Notes: a model not told the origin generated them from the sequence alone. Positions 1-7,866 are shown, counted from the first letter of the stretch. The stretch is 12,869 bases of DNA from Armatimonadota bacterium (GCA_026415535.1 JAOAGX010000029.1:1-12869), one strand, 5' to 3'. Numbers and translations are program-made.

Positions 1-451
1 CAAGTACTGTGCATATCCTCGAGTAACCCATAATTCGCGCACGGTCGCTGTCTGGGTATATTTCCTTCATTAGAGCCGAGTAAGCAGGTTGGCCAATAGA
101 ACTAATCAGATACATCGCGGAAAATATTGCAACTAGGCTCCACGATTTGGTTGCGAAGATACACAGTATTAGCAGCGCTCGCGCGCTTGCCCACGACCAG
201 AAGGCAAACGGCATTTTTCGCCGTCCCTCCATCAGATTCGCCCATATCAACGAAAATAGGCCTCCGGCAAACGGACCTATTGACAATACACTTATCTCAA
301 GTGCAGAAGCATGCAACTGCTTTCGAGCAATGACCGCAACAAATGGAGCCGTCATGCCGGACATAACCGCACCTAGTATTCCTGCTAATACGTCTTTCCG
401 ATAGGCCCCCCGAGAATCCGGAGGCACCAAACTTGCAAACGGGTACCACAT
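1..451 (-). CDS. MFS transporter, N-terminal part (runs off left edge)
   Basis: Reading the minus strand from an ATG at 451 gives 150 residues with no stop before the window edge, so only the N-terminal third or so of a transporter is present. After a short polar start (MWYPFASLVPPDSRGAYRKD) come hydrophobic stretches typical of transmembrane helices 1 to 4 (VLAGILGAVMSGM, EISVLSIGPFAGGLFSLIWA, ARALLILCIFATKSWSLVAI, a further helix ending in IGQPAYSALMKEIYP). The charged loop NLMEGRRKMPF between helices 2 and 3 resembles the MFS signature loop. MFS proteins are secondary transporters of the inner membrane; the substrate cannot be predicted here. No good ribosome-binding site precedes the ATG, and an in-frame TGA lies at 467-469, so the start must be at or below 463. 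A 15-base palindrome lies just upstream. The family call is fairly safe, the start less so. Confidence 0.72.
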   Translation of the reverse strand, partial: MWYPFASLVPPDSRGAYRKDVLAGILGAVMSGMTAPFVAVIARKQLHASALEISVLSIGPFAGGLFSLIWANLMEGRRKMPFAFWSWASARALLILCIFATKSWSLVAIFSAMYLISSIGQPAYSALMKEIYPDSDRARIMGYSRICTVL

Positions 452-464
452 GGCAAGATCCAAT

Positions 465-479
465 AATCACACAGTGATT
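465..479. promoter_or_regulatory. 15-base palindrome upstream of the MFS gene
   Basis: AATCAC-ACA-GTGATT is a perfect inverted repeat with 6-base arms and a 3-base centre. It ends 13 bases before the proposed MFS start at 451. Size and placement fit an operator for a dimeric regulator, but no regulator gene is visible nearby and chance cannot be excluded. Confidence 0.3.
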
Positions 480-754
480 TCAGATTCGCGAGAAATTCTT
501 TGCTACGCTCAGAGTGAATAAAGTAGTCTCGGGGCAACAGAAGATGAGAGCTTTGGATTACTTCGTAAGCCAAAGCCCTTGGGTTCAGCGACACGACCGC
601 GCCAGCTTCGAAACTAAAAGCGTCCATAAAGCACCGATTGTTTGTCTCAAAGACTGTGGATCACGCATCACGCAGCAATCCAAAACCACTGCTCATCATT
701 CTGAGCAAGGTGAAAAATCCACGTTTGTAAAGTCGAGCAGATCACCCGAAACCT
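480..754. other. Intergenic stretch between serA terminator and MFS gene
   Basis: No gene here is recognisable. A minus-strand frame from an ATG at 627 stays open to a stop at 385, encoding 80 residues (starting MDAFSFEAGAVVSLNPRALA), but it overlaps the MFS start by 67 bases in another frame. It has only a weak GGTG ribosome-binding candidate and matches no family I recognise. The stretch must contain the MFS promoter, but no clear -35/-10 pair stands out. A short tandem ATCACGC duplication (660-673) and a small hairpin (690-707) are also present. Confidence 0.35.
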
Positions 755-800
755 AAAAAAGCGAAAACGCGAAAGCCGATTACCGGTCTCGCGTTTTCGC
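755..800 (-). terminator. Rho-independent terminator of serA
   Basis: A perfect 12-base inverted repeat (761-772 and 789-800) encloses a 16-base loop that can itself form a 3-bp inner stem. On the minus strand it is followed by six T residues (755-760). It lies 33 bases beyond the serA stop, the expected place for the end of that transcript. Confidence 0.9.
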
Positions 801-832
801 CCGCTTCGCGCACACGCGATTGGGTATTGTTC

Positions 833-2413
833 CTAGAGTGCTACCTGCTTCACACTATCGATGCCCGATATTCGTGCGATCTTTTCGAGTACCGGCGCTG
901 GGACCTCTGAGTCCACGCTCAGAACCATCAAAGCGTTCTTGCCCGGCGTCGTGCGACCTAGGTGCATGCTAGCTATGTTGATGTTTTCGTTGCCCAAGAT
1001 CGTACCTACTTGTCCAATAATACCCGGCTTGTCGATGTGCGGCGATATTAACAAGATGCCTTCGGGAGCAATATCGATTGGGAACCCGCCCATTCTTACG
1101 ACGCGCATGTCCTTTGCGCCAAACAAAGTGCCACTTACCTCATTGACACCTTTGTCGGTCTTAATGCTAATAGTCAGGAGCGATGCGTAATCGCCTCCCT
1201 CGGGCGATTTGCTCTCCACAACCTCGAGGCCGCGCTGCTTAGCAATTACAGGCGCGTTCACCGGGTTCACGTTTTCGCCTACGACCGGTTTCAACAAGCC
1301 AACAAGCACTGCTCTTCCAATCGGGCCGGTCTCAATGGAAGCAATCTCGCCACAGTAACGAACCTCAATTTGGGTAGGCCGGCCTTCTGTAGTTTGGGCA
1401 GCGAGAGAGGCCATTTTTTCCGCAAGTGGCAGATAGGGTTGAACTGCCGCAAGAACCTCAGGCGACAGAGCTGGCATATTAACAGCGCTTCGCGCGGACC
1501 GACCCTCGAAAACATCAACTATCTGCTCGGCTACGTCAATAGCTACGTTCGTCTGCGCTTCCTCTGTCGAGGCGCCAAGATGTGGGGTAGTTACGACGTT
1601 TGGCAGGCTAAACAGCTCGCTTGAAAAGTCCGGTGGTTCTTTGACATACACATCGAGTGCTGCGCCAGCACACTTGCCGCTCTTCAACGCTTCGATCAAG
1701 GCCGCGTCGTCGATGATTCCGCCGCGCGCAACGTTGATGATGCGCACGCCGTCCTTCATCATAGCGAACTGCTTCGCCCCCAACATACCGATAGTATCTT
1801 TATTCTTCGGAAGATGCAGGGTTATGTAATCACTGCGCTTGAGGCAGTCCTCAAACTCGACTAGCTCAACTCCGATCTGCTCTGCCGCATGCGAACTGAT
1901 AAAAGGATCGTAAGCTATGACGGTCATTCCAAACGCCTGCATCCGCTTAGCAACTTCCTGTCCGATCTTGCCAAGGCCTAATACTCCCAGAGTCTTCTTG
2001 TAAACCTCGTTGCCAACGAACTTGCTGCGGTCCCAAACCTTGTTCAACATCGAACAGTAAGCCTGCGGGATGTTGCGGGCTAAAGCCAACAACATTGCCA
2101 CGGTGAGTTCCGCAGCAGCAATGGTGTTACCGCCGGGACTATTCACTACTATCACACCGCGCTCAGTCGCCTTGGGTACATCGACGTTGTCAACCCCTAC
2201 CCCGGCACGACCAATGATCTTCAGGTTTTTCGCCGCGTCCAACCCCTTAGCGGTTACCTGGGTACTGCTGCGAATGACCAGACCGTCGTACCCGCCTATA
2301 ATCTCGCAGAGCTCGTCTTCCGAAAGTCCTGTCTTGACGTCGACTTCCGCCACCCTCTTTAATATCTCTATGCCTTCCGCGGCAATCTTGTCACTGACTA
2401 AGACTTTTGGCAT
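833..2413 (-). CDS. serA: D-3-phosphoglycerate dehydrogenase
   Basis: Encodes a 526-residue enzyme that oxidises 3-phosphoglycerate to 3-phosphohydroxypyruvate with NAD, the first step of serine biosynthesis in the cytoplasm. The substrate-binding domain opens with MPKVLVSDKI. The Rossmann domain carries GLGKIG (residues 146-151) and an Asp at 169 suited to bind the adenosine ribose. The catalytic set is Arg230 (NVARGG), Glu259 (VKEPP) and His278 (TTPHLGAST). A middle ASB-type domain (about 315-445) and a C-terminal ACT domain (about 453-526) match the long type I form of roughly 525 residues; in this family the ACT domain often mediates serine feedback. I chose the ATG at 2413 over the in-frame ATG at 2449 because AAAGGAGAT sits just upstream of it. 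The gene appears to be single, with its own leader and terminator. TAG is the stop. Confidence 0.96.
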   Translation of the reverse strand: MPKVLVSDKIAAEGIEILKRVAEVDVKTGLSEDELCEIIGGYDGLVIRSSTQVTAKGLDAAKNLKIIGRAGVGVDNVDVPKATERGVIVVNSPGGNTIAAAELTVAMLLALARNIPQAYCSMLNKVWDRSKFVGNEVYKKTLGVLGLGKIGQEVAKRMQAFGMTVIAYDPFISSHAAEQIGVELVEFEDCLKRSDYITLHLPKNKDTIGMLGAKQFAMMKDGVRIINVARGGIIDDAALIEALKSGKCAGAALDVYVKEPPDFSSELFSLPNVVTTPHLGASTEEAQTNVAIDVAEQIVDVFEGRSARSAVNMPALSPEVLAAVQPYLPLAEKMASLAAQTTEGRPTQIEVRYCGEIASIETGPIGRAVLVGLLKPVVGENVNPVNAPVIAKQRGLEVVESKSPEGGDYASLLTISIKTDKGVNEVSGTLFGAKDMRVVRMGGFPIDIAPEGILLISPHIDKPGIIGQVGTILGNENINIASMHLGRTTPGKNALMVLSVDSEVPAPVLEKIARISGIDSVKQVAL

Positions 2414-2593
2414 GAAACTATCTCCTTTGCGCTTGGAATACATTGTCAACTTCTACTATGCGCAACAGTTACCCTTCCTAATCACGTAACAAAAATATGG
2501 AAAATACTTTTTTGTACGCAATCAGGCTGCAGAGCGAGATCACCGATGCTAACAAGAGGTAAGGAACAAGCCAGGAACACGGGGATAAGAGTA

Positions 2594-2602
2594 AGTATAG
2601 CA
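2594..2602 (-). promoter_or_regulatory. Candidate extended -10 promoter of serA
   Basis: On the minus strand TGC directly precedes TATACT, giving a consensus extended -10 element; no good -35 is seen. Transcription from it would leave a leader of about 175 bases before the serA ATG at 2413. A TTGACA at 2444-2449 is too close to the ribosome-binding site to serve this gene. Confidence 0.45.
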
Positions 2603-2625
2603 AAACGGCTGGAAATAATTCCTAA

Positions 2626-3723
2626 TTAACGTCTAGCAGGTAGCTTGCCGACAGCGTCAGCTATCGCATCGCGCCGACTTGATTGGTTGAAGGAAAATAG
2701 CATGAAGCCGCCAAGTTTAGCCCTACGTATTGCATCGATCTGGCGCATAATTTCTGCTGTCTGGTTAATGTGCACTTCCACACCTACATAGGTGGGCTTA
2801 CCACTTGACCAACGTACAAATCCCCTAAGCCACTTTCTGAATGAAGCAGCCTGTTCGGCATTTGACTCCTGTTTGTAGTTCATAGGACAGTTGGCATCAA
2901 TCAGACCCTCCGCAAGCCACTTTCTCCAATCCTGACAAACATAAGCATAAGGCTTCGAGTGTCTAAAGTCGATTGGGCATTTGCCCCAAGTGATAGTGGA
3001 AGCAGAGAGGAGTATTTTCGGCCTTACTGCCTTGACCTTCCGACGAATCAACTTCACAAGCTCCGTAACTTGGTCACGCTTCCAGTGAAGCCACTTCGGA
3101 TCGTCAGGATCAGGCTTTGTCGAGCATCCAGTTGCAGCATAGTAGTTCCGGAGTGCCGCCTCAGAGTAACCCCAGTTCTTACCTGGGTAGCGGATGTAAT
3201 CCAAATGAATGCCGTCCACCTTATAGTTTTTTGCGATCTCTTCTATGACCGATGCTATATATTCGCGAGCTTCCGGGATTCCTGGATCAAGGTATAGTCC
3301 CTCGGTAGCTCGTTCCGCACCGTCCGCGTCCTTATTGATCCATTCAGGATGGCGGTTAACAATGTGTCTGGGGTCTGTCGGCGGAGTTTTTGCCGACCAC
3401 ATACGAACCGCGTTGACCCATGCGTGAACCTGCAGTCCCGCCGCGTGAGCTTTTTTGATCATAGTCGCCAAAGGATCAAAGTCGGCTGCGATACCATCTC
3501 CGCGCGGCTCAGTAGCTGACGTATAATAGGCGTCACCGTTCTTACGTACTTGGATAAATAAAGCGGTCAGCTTTGCCTTTTTCGCTGCGGCTATTGTATT
3601 ATCGATTTCCTCAGCCGTAAAAAAGCCCGACGTCCAAGCCGTCACCCATGCTCCGCGGAACTCAGCACAGTTGCCGACCACGCAGATTACCGTAAATGCA
3701 ATCGCCAGAATCCAAAATCTCAA
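2626..3723 (-). CDS. Secreted glycoside-hydrolase-like 10 (GHL10) family protein
   Basis: A 365-residue protein that begins with a hydrophobic segment (FWILAIAFTVICVVGNCA, residues 3-20), probably a signal peptide cleaved near residue 20; the cysteine at 19 is not in a canonical lipobox. The rest is a TIM-barrel glycoside-hydrolase-like domain: FRGAWVTAW at 22-30, LFIQVRKNGDAYY at 55-67, VHAWVNAVRMW at 99-109, GIHLDYIRYP at 171-180, and ANCPMNYK at 277-284. These match the GHL10 (formerly DUF187) family, proposed to act on polysaccharides outside the cytoplasm; the substrate is unknown. The start is TTG at 3721-3723, preceded by AGGGG six bases upstream. The gene lies 105 bases after the UroD-like gene with no visible terminator between them, so co-transcription is likely. 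Length is normal for a single-domain member. Confidence 0.87.
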   Translation of the reverse strand: MRFWILAIAFTVICVVGNCAEFRGAWVTAWTSGFFTAEEIDNTIAAAKKAKLTALFIQVRKNGDAYYTSATEPRGDGIAADFDPLATMIKKAHAAGLQVHAWVNAVRMWSAKTPPTDPRHIVNRHPEWINKDADGAERATEGLYLDPGIPEAREYIASVIEEIAKNYKVDGIHLDYIRYPGKNWGYSEAALRNYYAATGCSTKPDPDDPKWLHWKRDQVTELVKLIRRKVKAVRPKILLSASTITWGKCPIDFRHSKPYAYVCQDWRKWLAEGLIDANCPMNYKQESNAEQAASFRKWLRGFVRWSSGKPTYVGVEVHINQTAEIMRQIDAIRRAKLGGFMLFSFNQSSRRDAIADAVGKLPARR

Positions 3724-3828
3724 AGTGTGCCCCTGCGAAGCCTAAGTTGCTCACAAGATAAAGGTGCGATTCACACGGCGCTCCGCTCCAACGAATTCGT
3801 ACTTAGCGACTCCGAAGACTCTCGAATA

Positions 3829-4908
3829 CTATTGATCCAAGTATTTCTCGATATAATTGCGCTTCGAATACTCGTTGACCATGTCGGCATCGAGCGGGTA
3901 CACGCCAAATTTCCGAGCTGTCTCGACCATTGCCCTGTAGTTTTCCGGTTTCACTCCGGGATGTATCGAATTGGATGAGGCAAGTATGTGTCCGCCGCCA
4001 GGGGACCCTTTCGCAATGGTTTCCTTGACAGCATCAACCACTTCCTCAAGTGGTGAATGCGTGAGTATCTCAGTGCAGTCCACGTTTCCGACTACACATA
4101 ATCGGTCTCCATAGCGTTCCTTGACTTCTCCAATATCCATCCGCGCGATCGGCTCGATGGGATCGATAGCGTCAATTCCAGCTTCTACCATCTGATCAAT
4201 TATCCCCCATATATAGCCGTCCGTGTGTTTTATGTAAGGTACGCCCTTGCGATGAACCGCACCAACACTTCGTTCGAGGTATGGAAGCGAATATTCCTCC
4301 CAATGCGCAATCGACATAATCGTGCCGTGTCGGCCGGCATAGTCGTCGCCGGATACGATTACGTCAGCTCCTAGATCGATGGCAGTCTCGGCAACTTCGA
4401 TCTTGTAATCAATCACTAGATCGGCTAGCTCGTGAACGAAGTCGGGGTCCTCGACGTAGTCGATCATCAGTTTGTCAAGCCCGCGCAGGTAGTGTGAAAA
4501 CTCGAACGCCTCATGGGTTAGAAAGATGATTGCTTTCTCGCCCTTGAACCTATCGAGTGCGGCACGCAGGTTGTCGAATCGGTGCGGTTGATTAGGCTCC
4601 GGAGGTTCGTAGGACTGAAGATCTTCCTTCTCTTTGATTGGCCCTCCAGAAGGATAATGAAATCCAAATCCGGCTGTCTGCCAACAGATACCCCATTCGT
4701 CGGTATATGAGCCGTCGGTATTGACAGTAGTTTGCTGGTTCTCAAAAACGGTAACCCCGTCAAGCCCCTCGCGTTCGCAAAACTCCAGATAGCCGACGTC
4801 CCCGTGAAGTGCGGAAAGAGTGGGTTCATTGATAATGAGTTCCCAGATTGGAACTCTGTCTGGCTGCTCGCGGTTAAGTGCAGCTAGAAAACGATCGAGC
4901 CCTGTCAC
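3829..4908 (-). CDS. Uroporphyrinogen decarboxylase superfamily protein (not HemE)
   Basis: A 359-residue cytoplasmic TIM-barrel protein of the UroD superfamily (Pfam PF01208), which includes uroporphyrinogen decarboxylase and corrinoid methyltransferases. It shows the family pattern DRVPIWELI (17-25), ADVIVSGDDYAGRHG (181-195), the KHTDGYIWGIID stretch (227-238), AGIDAIDPIEP (243-253), RYGDRLCVVGNVDC (265-278), and a C-terminal GSPGGGHILASSNSIHPGV segment. The N-terminal arginine-rich MRQAGRY motif of true HemE is absent, so heme synthesis is unlikely; methyl transfer or a sugar-linked role is possible but unproven. The start is GTG at 4906-4908. AGGAGG lies 12 bases upstream (4921-4926), and an in-frame TAG (4918-4920) rules out a longer form. 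It probably forms a transcription unit with the GHL10 gene downstream. Confidence 0.86.
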   Translation of the reverse strand: MTGLDRFLAALNREQPDRVPIWELIINEPTLSALHGDVGYLEFCEREGLDGVTVFENQQTTVNTDGSYTDEWGICWQTAGFGFHYPSGGPIKEKEDLQSYEPPEPNQPHRFDNLRAALDRFKGEKAIIFLTHEAFEFSHYLRGLDKLMIDYVEDPDFVHELADLVIDYKIEVAETAIDLGADVIVSGDDYAGRHGTIMSIAHWEEYSLPYLERSVGAVHRKGVPYIKHTDGYIWGIIDQMVEAGIDAIDPIEPIARMDIGEVKERYGDRLCVVGNVDCTEILTHSPLEEVVDAVKETIAKGSPGGGHILASSNSIHPGVKPENYRAMVETARKFGVYPLDADMVNEYSKRNYIEKYLDQ

Positions 4909-4994
4909 TCTAGGCTGCTACCTCCTAGGTATATAAAGGCATGGTAGATGGCCAAAGCTCGGAAAGTCAAGGCGAAAGTTTGCAGCGACGCAGT

Positions 4995-5024
4995 GTTATA
5001 CTCGTAGGAGTGTAAGTTTTTCAA
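4995..5024 (-). promoter_or_regulatory. Candidate sigma-70-type promoter of the UroD-like gene
   Basis: On the minus strand TTGAAA (5019-5024) and TATAAC (4995-5000) are separated by 18 bases. The predicted transcript would have a leader of about 80 bases before the GTG at 4908. Confidence 0.5.
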
Positions 5025-5046
5025 AATAGCATCGTTTGGTGGAACA

Positions 5047-5082
5047 TTAGAGCGGATAATTGCGTCTTTTTTGATAGAACAT
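5047..5082 (-). CDS. Possible 11-residue leader ORF with a strong ribosome-binding site
   Basis: On the minus strand ATG at 5082 opens an 11-codon frame (MFYQKRRNYPL) ending in TAA. AAGGAG (5091-5096) lies 8 bases before the ATG, a near-ideal ribosome-binding site, which is unusual in an otherwise non-coding region. It lies upstream of the candidate UroD-like promoter, so it would need its own start of transcription. It could be a leader peptide, a remnant of a lost gene, or chance; no family resemblance is possible at this length. Confidence 0.25.
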   Translation of the reverse strand: MFYQKRRNYPL

Positions 5083-5108
5083 CCCTTTCTCTCCTTTCTT
5101 TCCGACGG

Positions 5109-5138
5109 CGGCCCCGCGGGCACAAGCGGGGCCGTTTT
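5109..5138 (+). terminator. GC-rich hairpin with T-run on the plus strand
   Basis: A perfect 9-bp stem (5109-5117 with 5126-5134) closes an 8-base loop and is followed by TTTT on the plus strand, the form of an intrinsic terminator. No plus-strand gene lies upstream. It may stop antisense transcription entering from the left, or act as a 5' stabilising hairpin on a minus-strand transcript. Confidence 0.55.
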
Positions 5139-5198
5139 ATCGCTTGCATTGGATTGTTGCTACCAAACGTCCTTTATCGCAGCAGTCCGTTTTTAGCC

Positions 5199-5246
5199 AA
5201 AAAACTGCTCCGGGATCAGTCAGAGGAAGCTCCGATCCCGGAGCAG
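5199..5246 (-). terminator. Rho-independent terminator, minus strand
   Basis: A perfect 13-base inverted repeat (5205-5217 with 5234-5246) with a 16-base loop is followed on the minus strand by six T residues (5199-5204). It lies about 370 bases beyond the dinG stop, so it ends either a long dinG 3' region or a separate transcript from 5247-5618. Confidence 0.9.
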
Positions 5247-5618
5247 ATCCCAGTGTTGTGGCTTCTACTCGCCCTTTGGAGTGAGCGGCCCCGACTTATC
5301 GGGGCTTGATCCGACTAGACGCTGGAGCAGAGCGCCTGGTCGGCGAAAACCTTTTACAAATCTTCGCTGCCCGCTCTGGGCAAACATCACACCGCCGAAC
5401 AACACTAGGACGACGTTTTGCCGACACCAAATTACTATGCACGAATCGTGCCATTAGGCTGAGCTTGTCATATGGGTTAAATAAAAATTGCAAAAGCATT
5501 GCGATCCCTTGAGGCAGTATGCCTTGAAGCACACCTATTCACTGATCGAATATCGCCATTGTTGGCCGAGGTTCGTGGCTATATATAACAATATCGAACT
5601 TGGCCAGCGCGGCGCGGT
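5247..5618. other. 372-base structured stretch without a recognised gene
   Basis: No protein of known family is encoded. It contains a 7-bp hairpin with a 4-base loop (5288-5294 with 5299-5305), and an AT-rich TATATATA-like segment just past the dinG stop (around 5579-5588) that could serve as a -10 region, though no good -35 accompanies it. Two minus-strand frames were considered: 78 codons from a GTG at 5532 ending inside the hairpin loop, and 40 codons from an ATG at 5387 ending in TAG at 5265-5267 (starting MFAQSGQRRFVKGF). Neither has a convincing ribosome-binding site. With the terminator at 5199-5246, the stretch could be a non-coding RNA or a long 3' region of dinG. Confidence 0.4.
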
Positions 5619-7655
5619 TTAGGGGCCTGTCGGAGTATTTCCTGAGTTAGATTGGGGTACCGTCGTTGATGACGCACTGTCGGCAACTGCAAATCGATCT
5701 ACGTCCACGTATTGCTCAACGGCCATAAACTGCCTGATCTTGTCTAGGGATTTCGTGCCGCGGCAGCGAGGCAAGTATCGAAGAAACTCTCGACCGTAAT
5801 ACTTGCGGTGGATGCGTGAGTCGAGGATTGCCACCACCCCACAATCGTTCTTGGTGCGAATCAATCTCCCAAAGCCTTGTTTGAGTCTGATCTGAGCCTG
5901 AGGAATGGCATATTCCCTAAACCAGTCACCGCCCTCTTGGGTGATTTGTTGACATCGCGCCTTGTTAGTAGGAGTGTCGGGAACGGCGAACGGCAGCTTG
6001 TCGATCACCACGCACGACAGTCGCTCGCCTTTTACATCGACCCCCTCCCAAAAGCTGTGTACCCCCATCAAGCAGGTAGATTCGTCCTCGCGAAACTCTT
6101 TTAGCAACCGCTCGTTTGACATCTCTCCTTGGCGAAGTAAACGAAATGGTAGATCGTCTTTTAGCCGGTCAAACACGGCATTTAGCATCCGATAGCTTGT
6201 AAAAAGCATAAACGCGCGGCCACCGGTGGCAATTAAGATTTCCTTGATACGAGCGGCTACCGAATCGGCGTATTCGGGCTTTTCCGAAGGATCGTCGAGA
6301 TCGTCCGGAACGTAAAGTAGCGCCTGATTTTCGAAGTCAAATGGCGATCCCAAGATAAGCTCGTCGCACTCTGGTACTCCGAGGCGGCTCCTGAGATAAC
6401 AAAACGTGCCGGAGTTCGAAAGCGTCGCAGAGGTGCAAATCACGGTGTCTATTGAGTTCCACAAATTCTCACGCAGCAAACTCGCCACGCTCACTGGTGA
6501 ATAGTGCAGGCAGCACCTGACTAATCTAGACCCGCTCAGCTTCTCCGCCCAACGGAAGTAACCTGGCTCACTAGCAAAGAACATCCGGAACAACTCATCC
6601 GACATCCGGCTAGCGATGTTCCTGTATCCATGTATGCGCTCTACTTGTTCTCTGTCGACGTCTCTTTGTAGCTCGGCAAGCTGGGCATTCAAGCTGTTTA
6701 GTTGGGTAACTAGACATTTCACCTGCTCCTCGACCAAACTCTTGCCGACGGCTTCGTATACCTCGTCGATGAAGAACTCCTGCTTGCGAACGGCGTCAAA
6801 GTTGTTGAATAGAACATCATTCGTGGTCTGTATATCATGCAGTTCGCCAGGTGGTATATCAAGGTCGCGGCGCTTCTTCAAGCGGTTCACAAGCGAGGTA
6901 ACCCGATAGTTGGAGAACTCGATTCCGAATGTATCGGAGGCCACATCCTCTAGATGGTGCGCCTCGTCGAAGATTACCGCCCCGTACTTCGGAATAACAG
7001 CGCTTTTCGGATCGACCATTCTGAGGCCGAGATCGGAAAAGAAAAGCGAGTGATTCACCACCACTATATCCGCCGTTTCGGCTCTCTTGCGCATCCGGTA
7101 GTAGAAACACTTATCCGCATGGTAACGACACTCGTCGCGTCGGCAAGTATCCTGGTTGGAGCAGACCTCATGCCAGTCGGGATAAACAAAGTCAAGCTCG
7201 CCGATATCGCCCGTTTCGGTCTTAGACGCCCATTTCCTGAGCCGTTCAAACAGCTTGTCATCTTGAGTAGTGATAAGCGAGGACGCGTTGTCAAGCTCGT
7301 TGAGGCAAAGGAAATTGGCACGCCCCTTCATAAGGACAGTCGTGAACGGGTGTTCCTCCATTGCCTGCTGCACAAGAGGAATATCTTTGTTAACGAGTTG
7401 ACTCTGAAGGTTGATAGTGTGAGTAGATACTACAACTCGCCGACCGCTGGAGATCGCATAAAGCACTGCCGGCATGAGGTAGGCAATGGTCTTCCCGACC
7501 CCCGTCCCAGCTTCGACTACTAGGTGACGCTTGTCCACAAGAGCCTCAGCGACCGCTTTAGCCATCTCGAGCTGTTCTGGCCGATGTTCATATTCCGGAC
7601 ACAGCGACGCAAACCGGCCCTCCGGGCCAAGCAACTTTACGACCTCGCCGACCAT
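5619..7655 (-). CDS. dinG: ATP-dependent DNA helicase, DinG/XPD family, iron-sulfur type
   Basis: A 678-residue superfamily 2 helicase expected to unwind DNA 5' to 3' in repair or at R-loops and forks. Visible motifs: Walker A AGTGVGKT (49-56), VSTHTINLQSQL of motif Ia (76-87), DEAHH (230-234), TSATL (408-412), the GVHSFWEGVDVKG segment (531-543), and motif VI QIRLKQGFGRLIR (588-600). Cys117, Cys171, Cys176 and Cys183 sit between Walker A and DEAH with the spacing of a 4Fe-4S cluster; Cys165 is an extra nearby cysteine. There is no N-terminal exonuclease domain of the kind fused to DinG in Bacillus, so it is closer in size to the Escherichia coli form. The last 20 residues or so are Ser/Thr/Pro-rich. 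The ATG at 7655 has no clear ribosome-binding site, but the sequence from GEVVKLLGPEG onward looks native to the family. An SOS-type operator was not found. Confidence 0.93.
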   Translation of the reverse strand: MVGEVVKLLGPEGRFASLCPEYEHRPEQLEMAKAVAEALVDKRHLVVEAGTGVGKTIAYLMPAVLYAISSGRRVVVSTHTINLQSQLVNKDIPLVQQAMEEHPFTTVLMKGRANFLCLNELDNASSLITTQDDKLFERLRKWASKTETGDIGELDFVYPDWHEVCSNQDTCRRDECRYHADKCFYYRMRKRAETADIVVVNHSLFFSDLGLRMVDPKSAVIPKYGAVIFDEAHHLEDVASDTFGIEFSNYRVTSLVNRLKKRRDLDIPPGELHDIQTTNDVLFNNFDAVRKQEFFIDEVYEAVGKSLVEEQVKCLVTQLNSLNAQLAELQRDVDREQVERIHGYRNIASRMSDELFRMFFASEPGYFRWAEKLSGSRLVRCCLHYSPVSVASLLRENLWNSIDTVICTSATLSNSGTFCYLRSRLGVPECDELILGSPFDFENQALLYVPDDLDDPSEKPEYADSVAARIKEILIATGGRAFMLFTSYRMLNAVFDRLKDDLPFRLLRQGEMSNERLLKEFREDESTCLMGVHSFWEGVDVKGERLSCVVIDKLPFAVPDTPTNKARCQQITQEGGDWFREYAIPQAQIRLKQGFGRLIRTKNDCGVVAILDSRIHRKYYGREFLRYLPRCRGTKSLDKIRQFMAVEQYVDVDRFAVADSASSTTVPQSNSGNTPTGP

Positions 7656-7866
7656 GTAGTCATGTTATCCGAACGTCGGTTCGCAGGTCAAACGGATTGC
7701 AGTGCCGAGACCATTCATTTTAGATAGAACAAGATGCTCCTGTCACAACCAGCCTGAGTGTTTCTTGAGTGCCCTTCAACTAAGAGCTTTTGCTTGCGTG
7801 ACGAACGCAATCATTTTCAAATCTGTAGGTCACACAGCGTACCAAAGGCTTCGCAGCGATGGCGGA

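Noticed and set aside
2414..2449. Longer serA start at the upstream ATG
   Set aside because: The 12 extra codons overlap the AAAGGAGAT ribosome-binding site of the ATG at 2413, and the family begins at MPKVLVSD.
2070..2489. 139-codon plus-strand ORF
   Set aside because: Antisense to the N-terminal third of serA, which is unmistakable on the other strand.
4905..5123. 72-codon minus-strand ORF whose TGA overlaps the UroD-like GTG
   Set aside because: It starts inside the GC hairpin, has no ribosome-binding site, spans a promoter-like region, and its product has no recognisable features.
5296..5532. 78-codon minus-strand ORF after dinG
   Set aside because: GTG start without a ribosome-binding site, random-looking product, and a stop inside a hairpin loop; better explained as non-coding.
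5199..5618. RNase P RNA or tmRNA
   Set aside because: The length would fit, but I could not find the conserved GAGGAAAGTCC and ACAGAAA elements of RNase P RNA, nor a tag ORF and CCA end of tmRNA.
6954..7523. 189-codon plus-strand ORF
   Set aside because: It lies wholly antisense to the conserved helicase motifs of dinG; its frame is an artefact of that gene's codon use.
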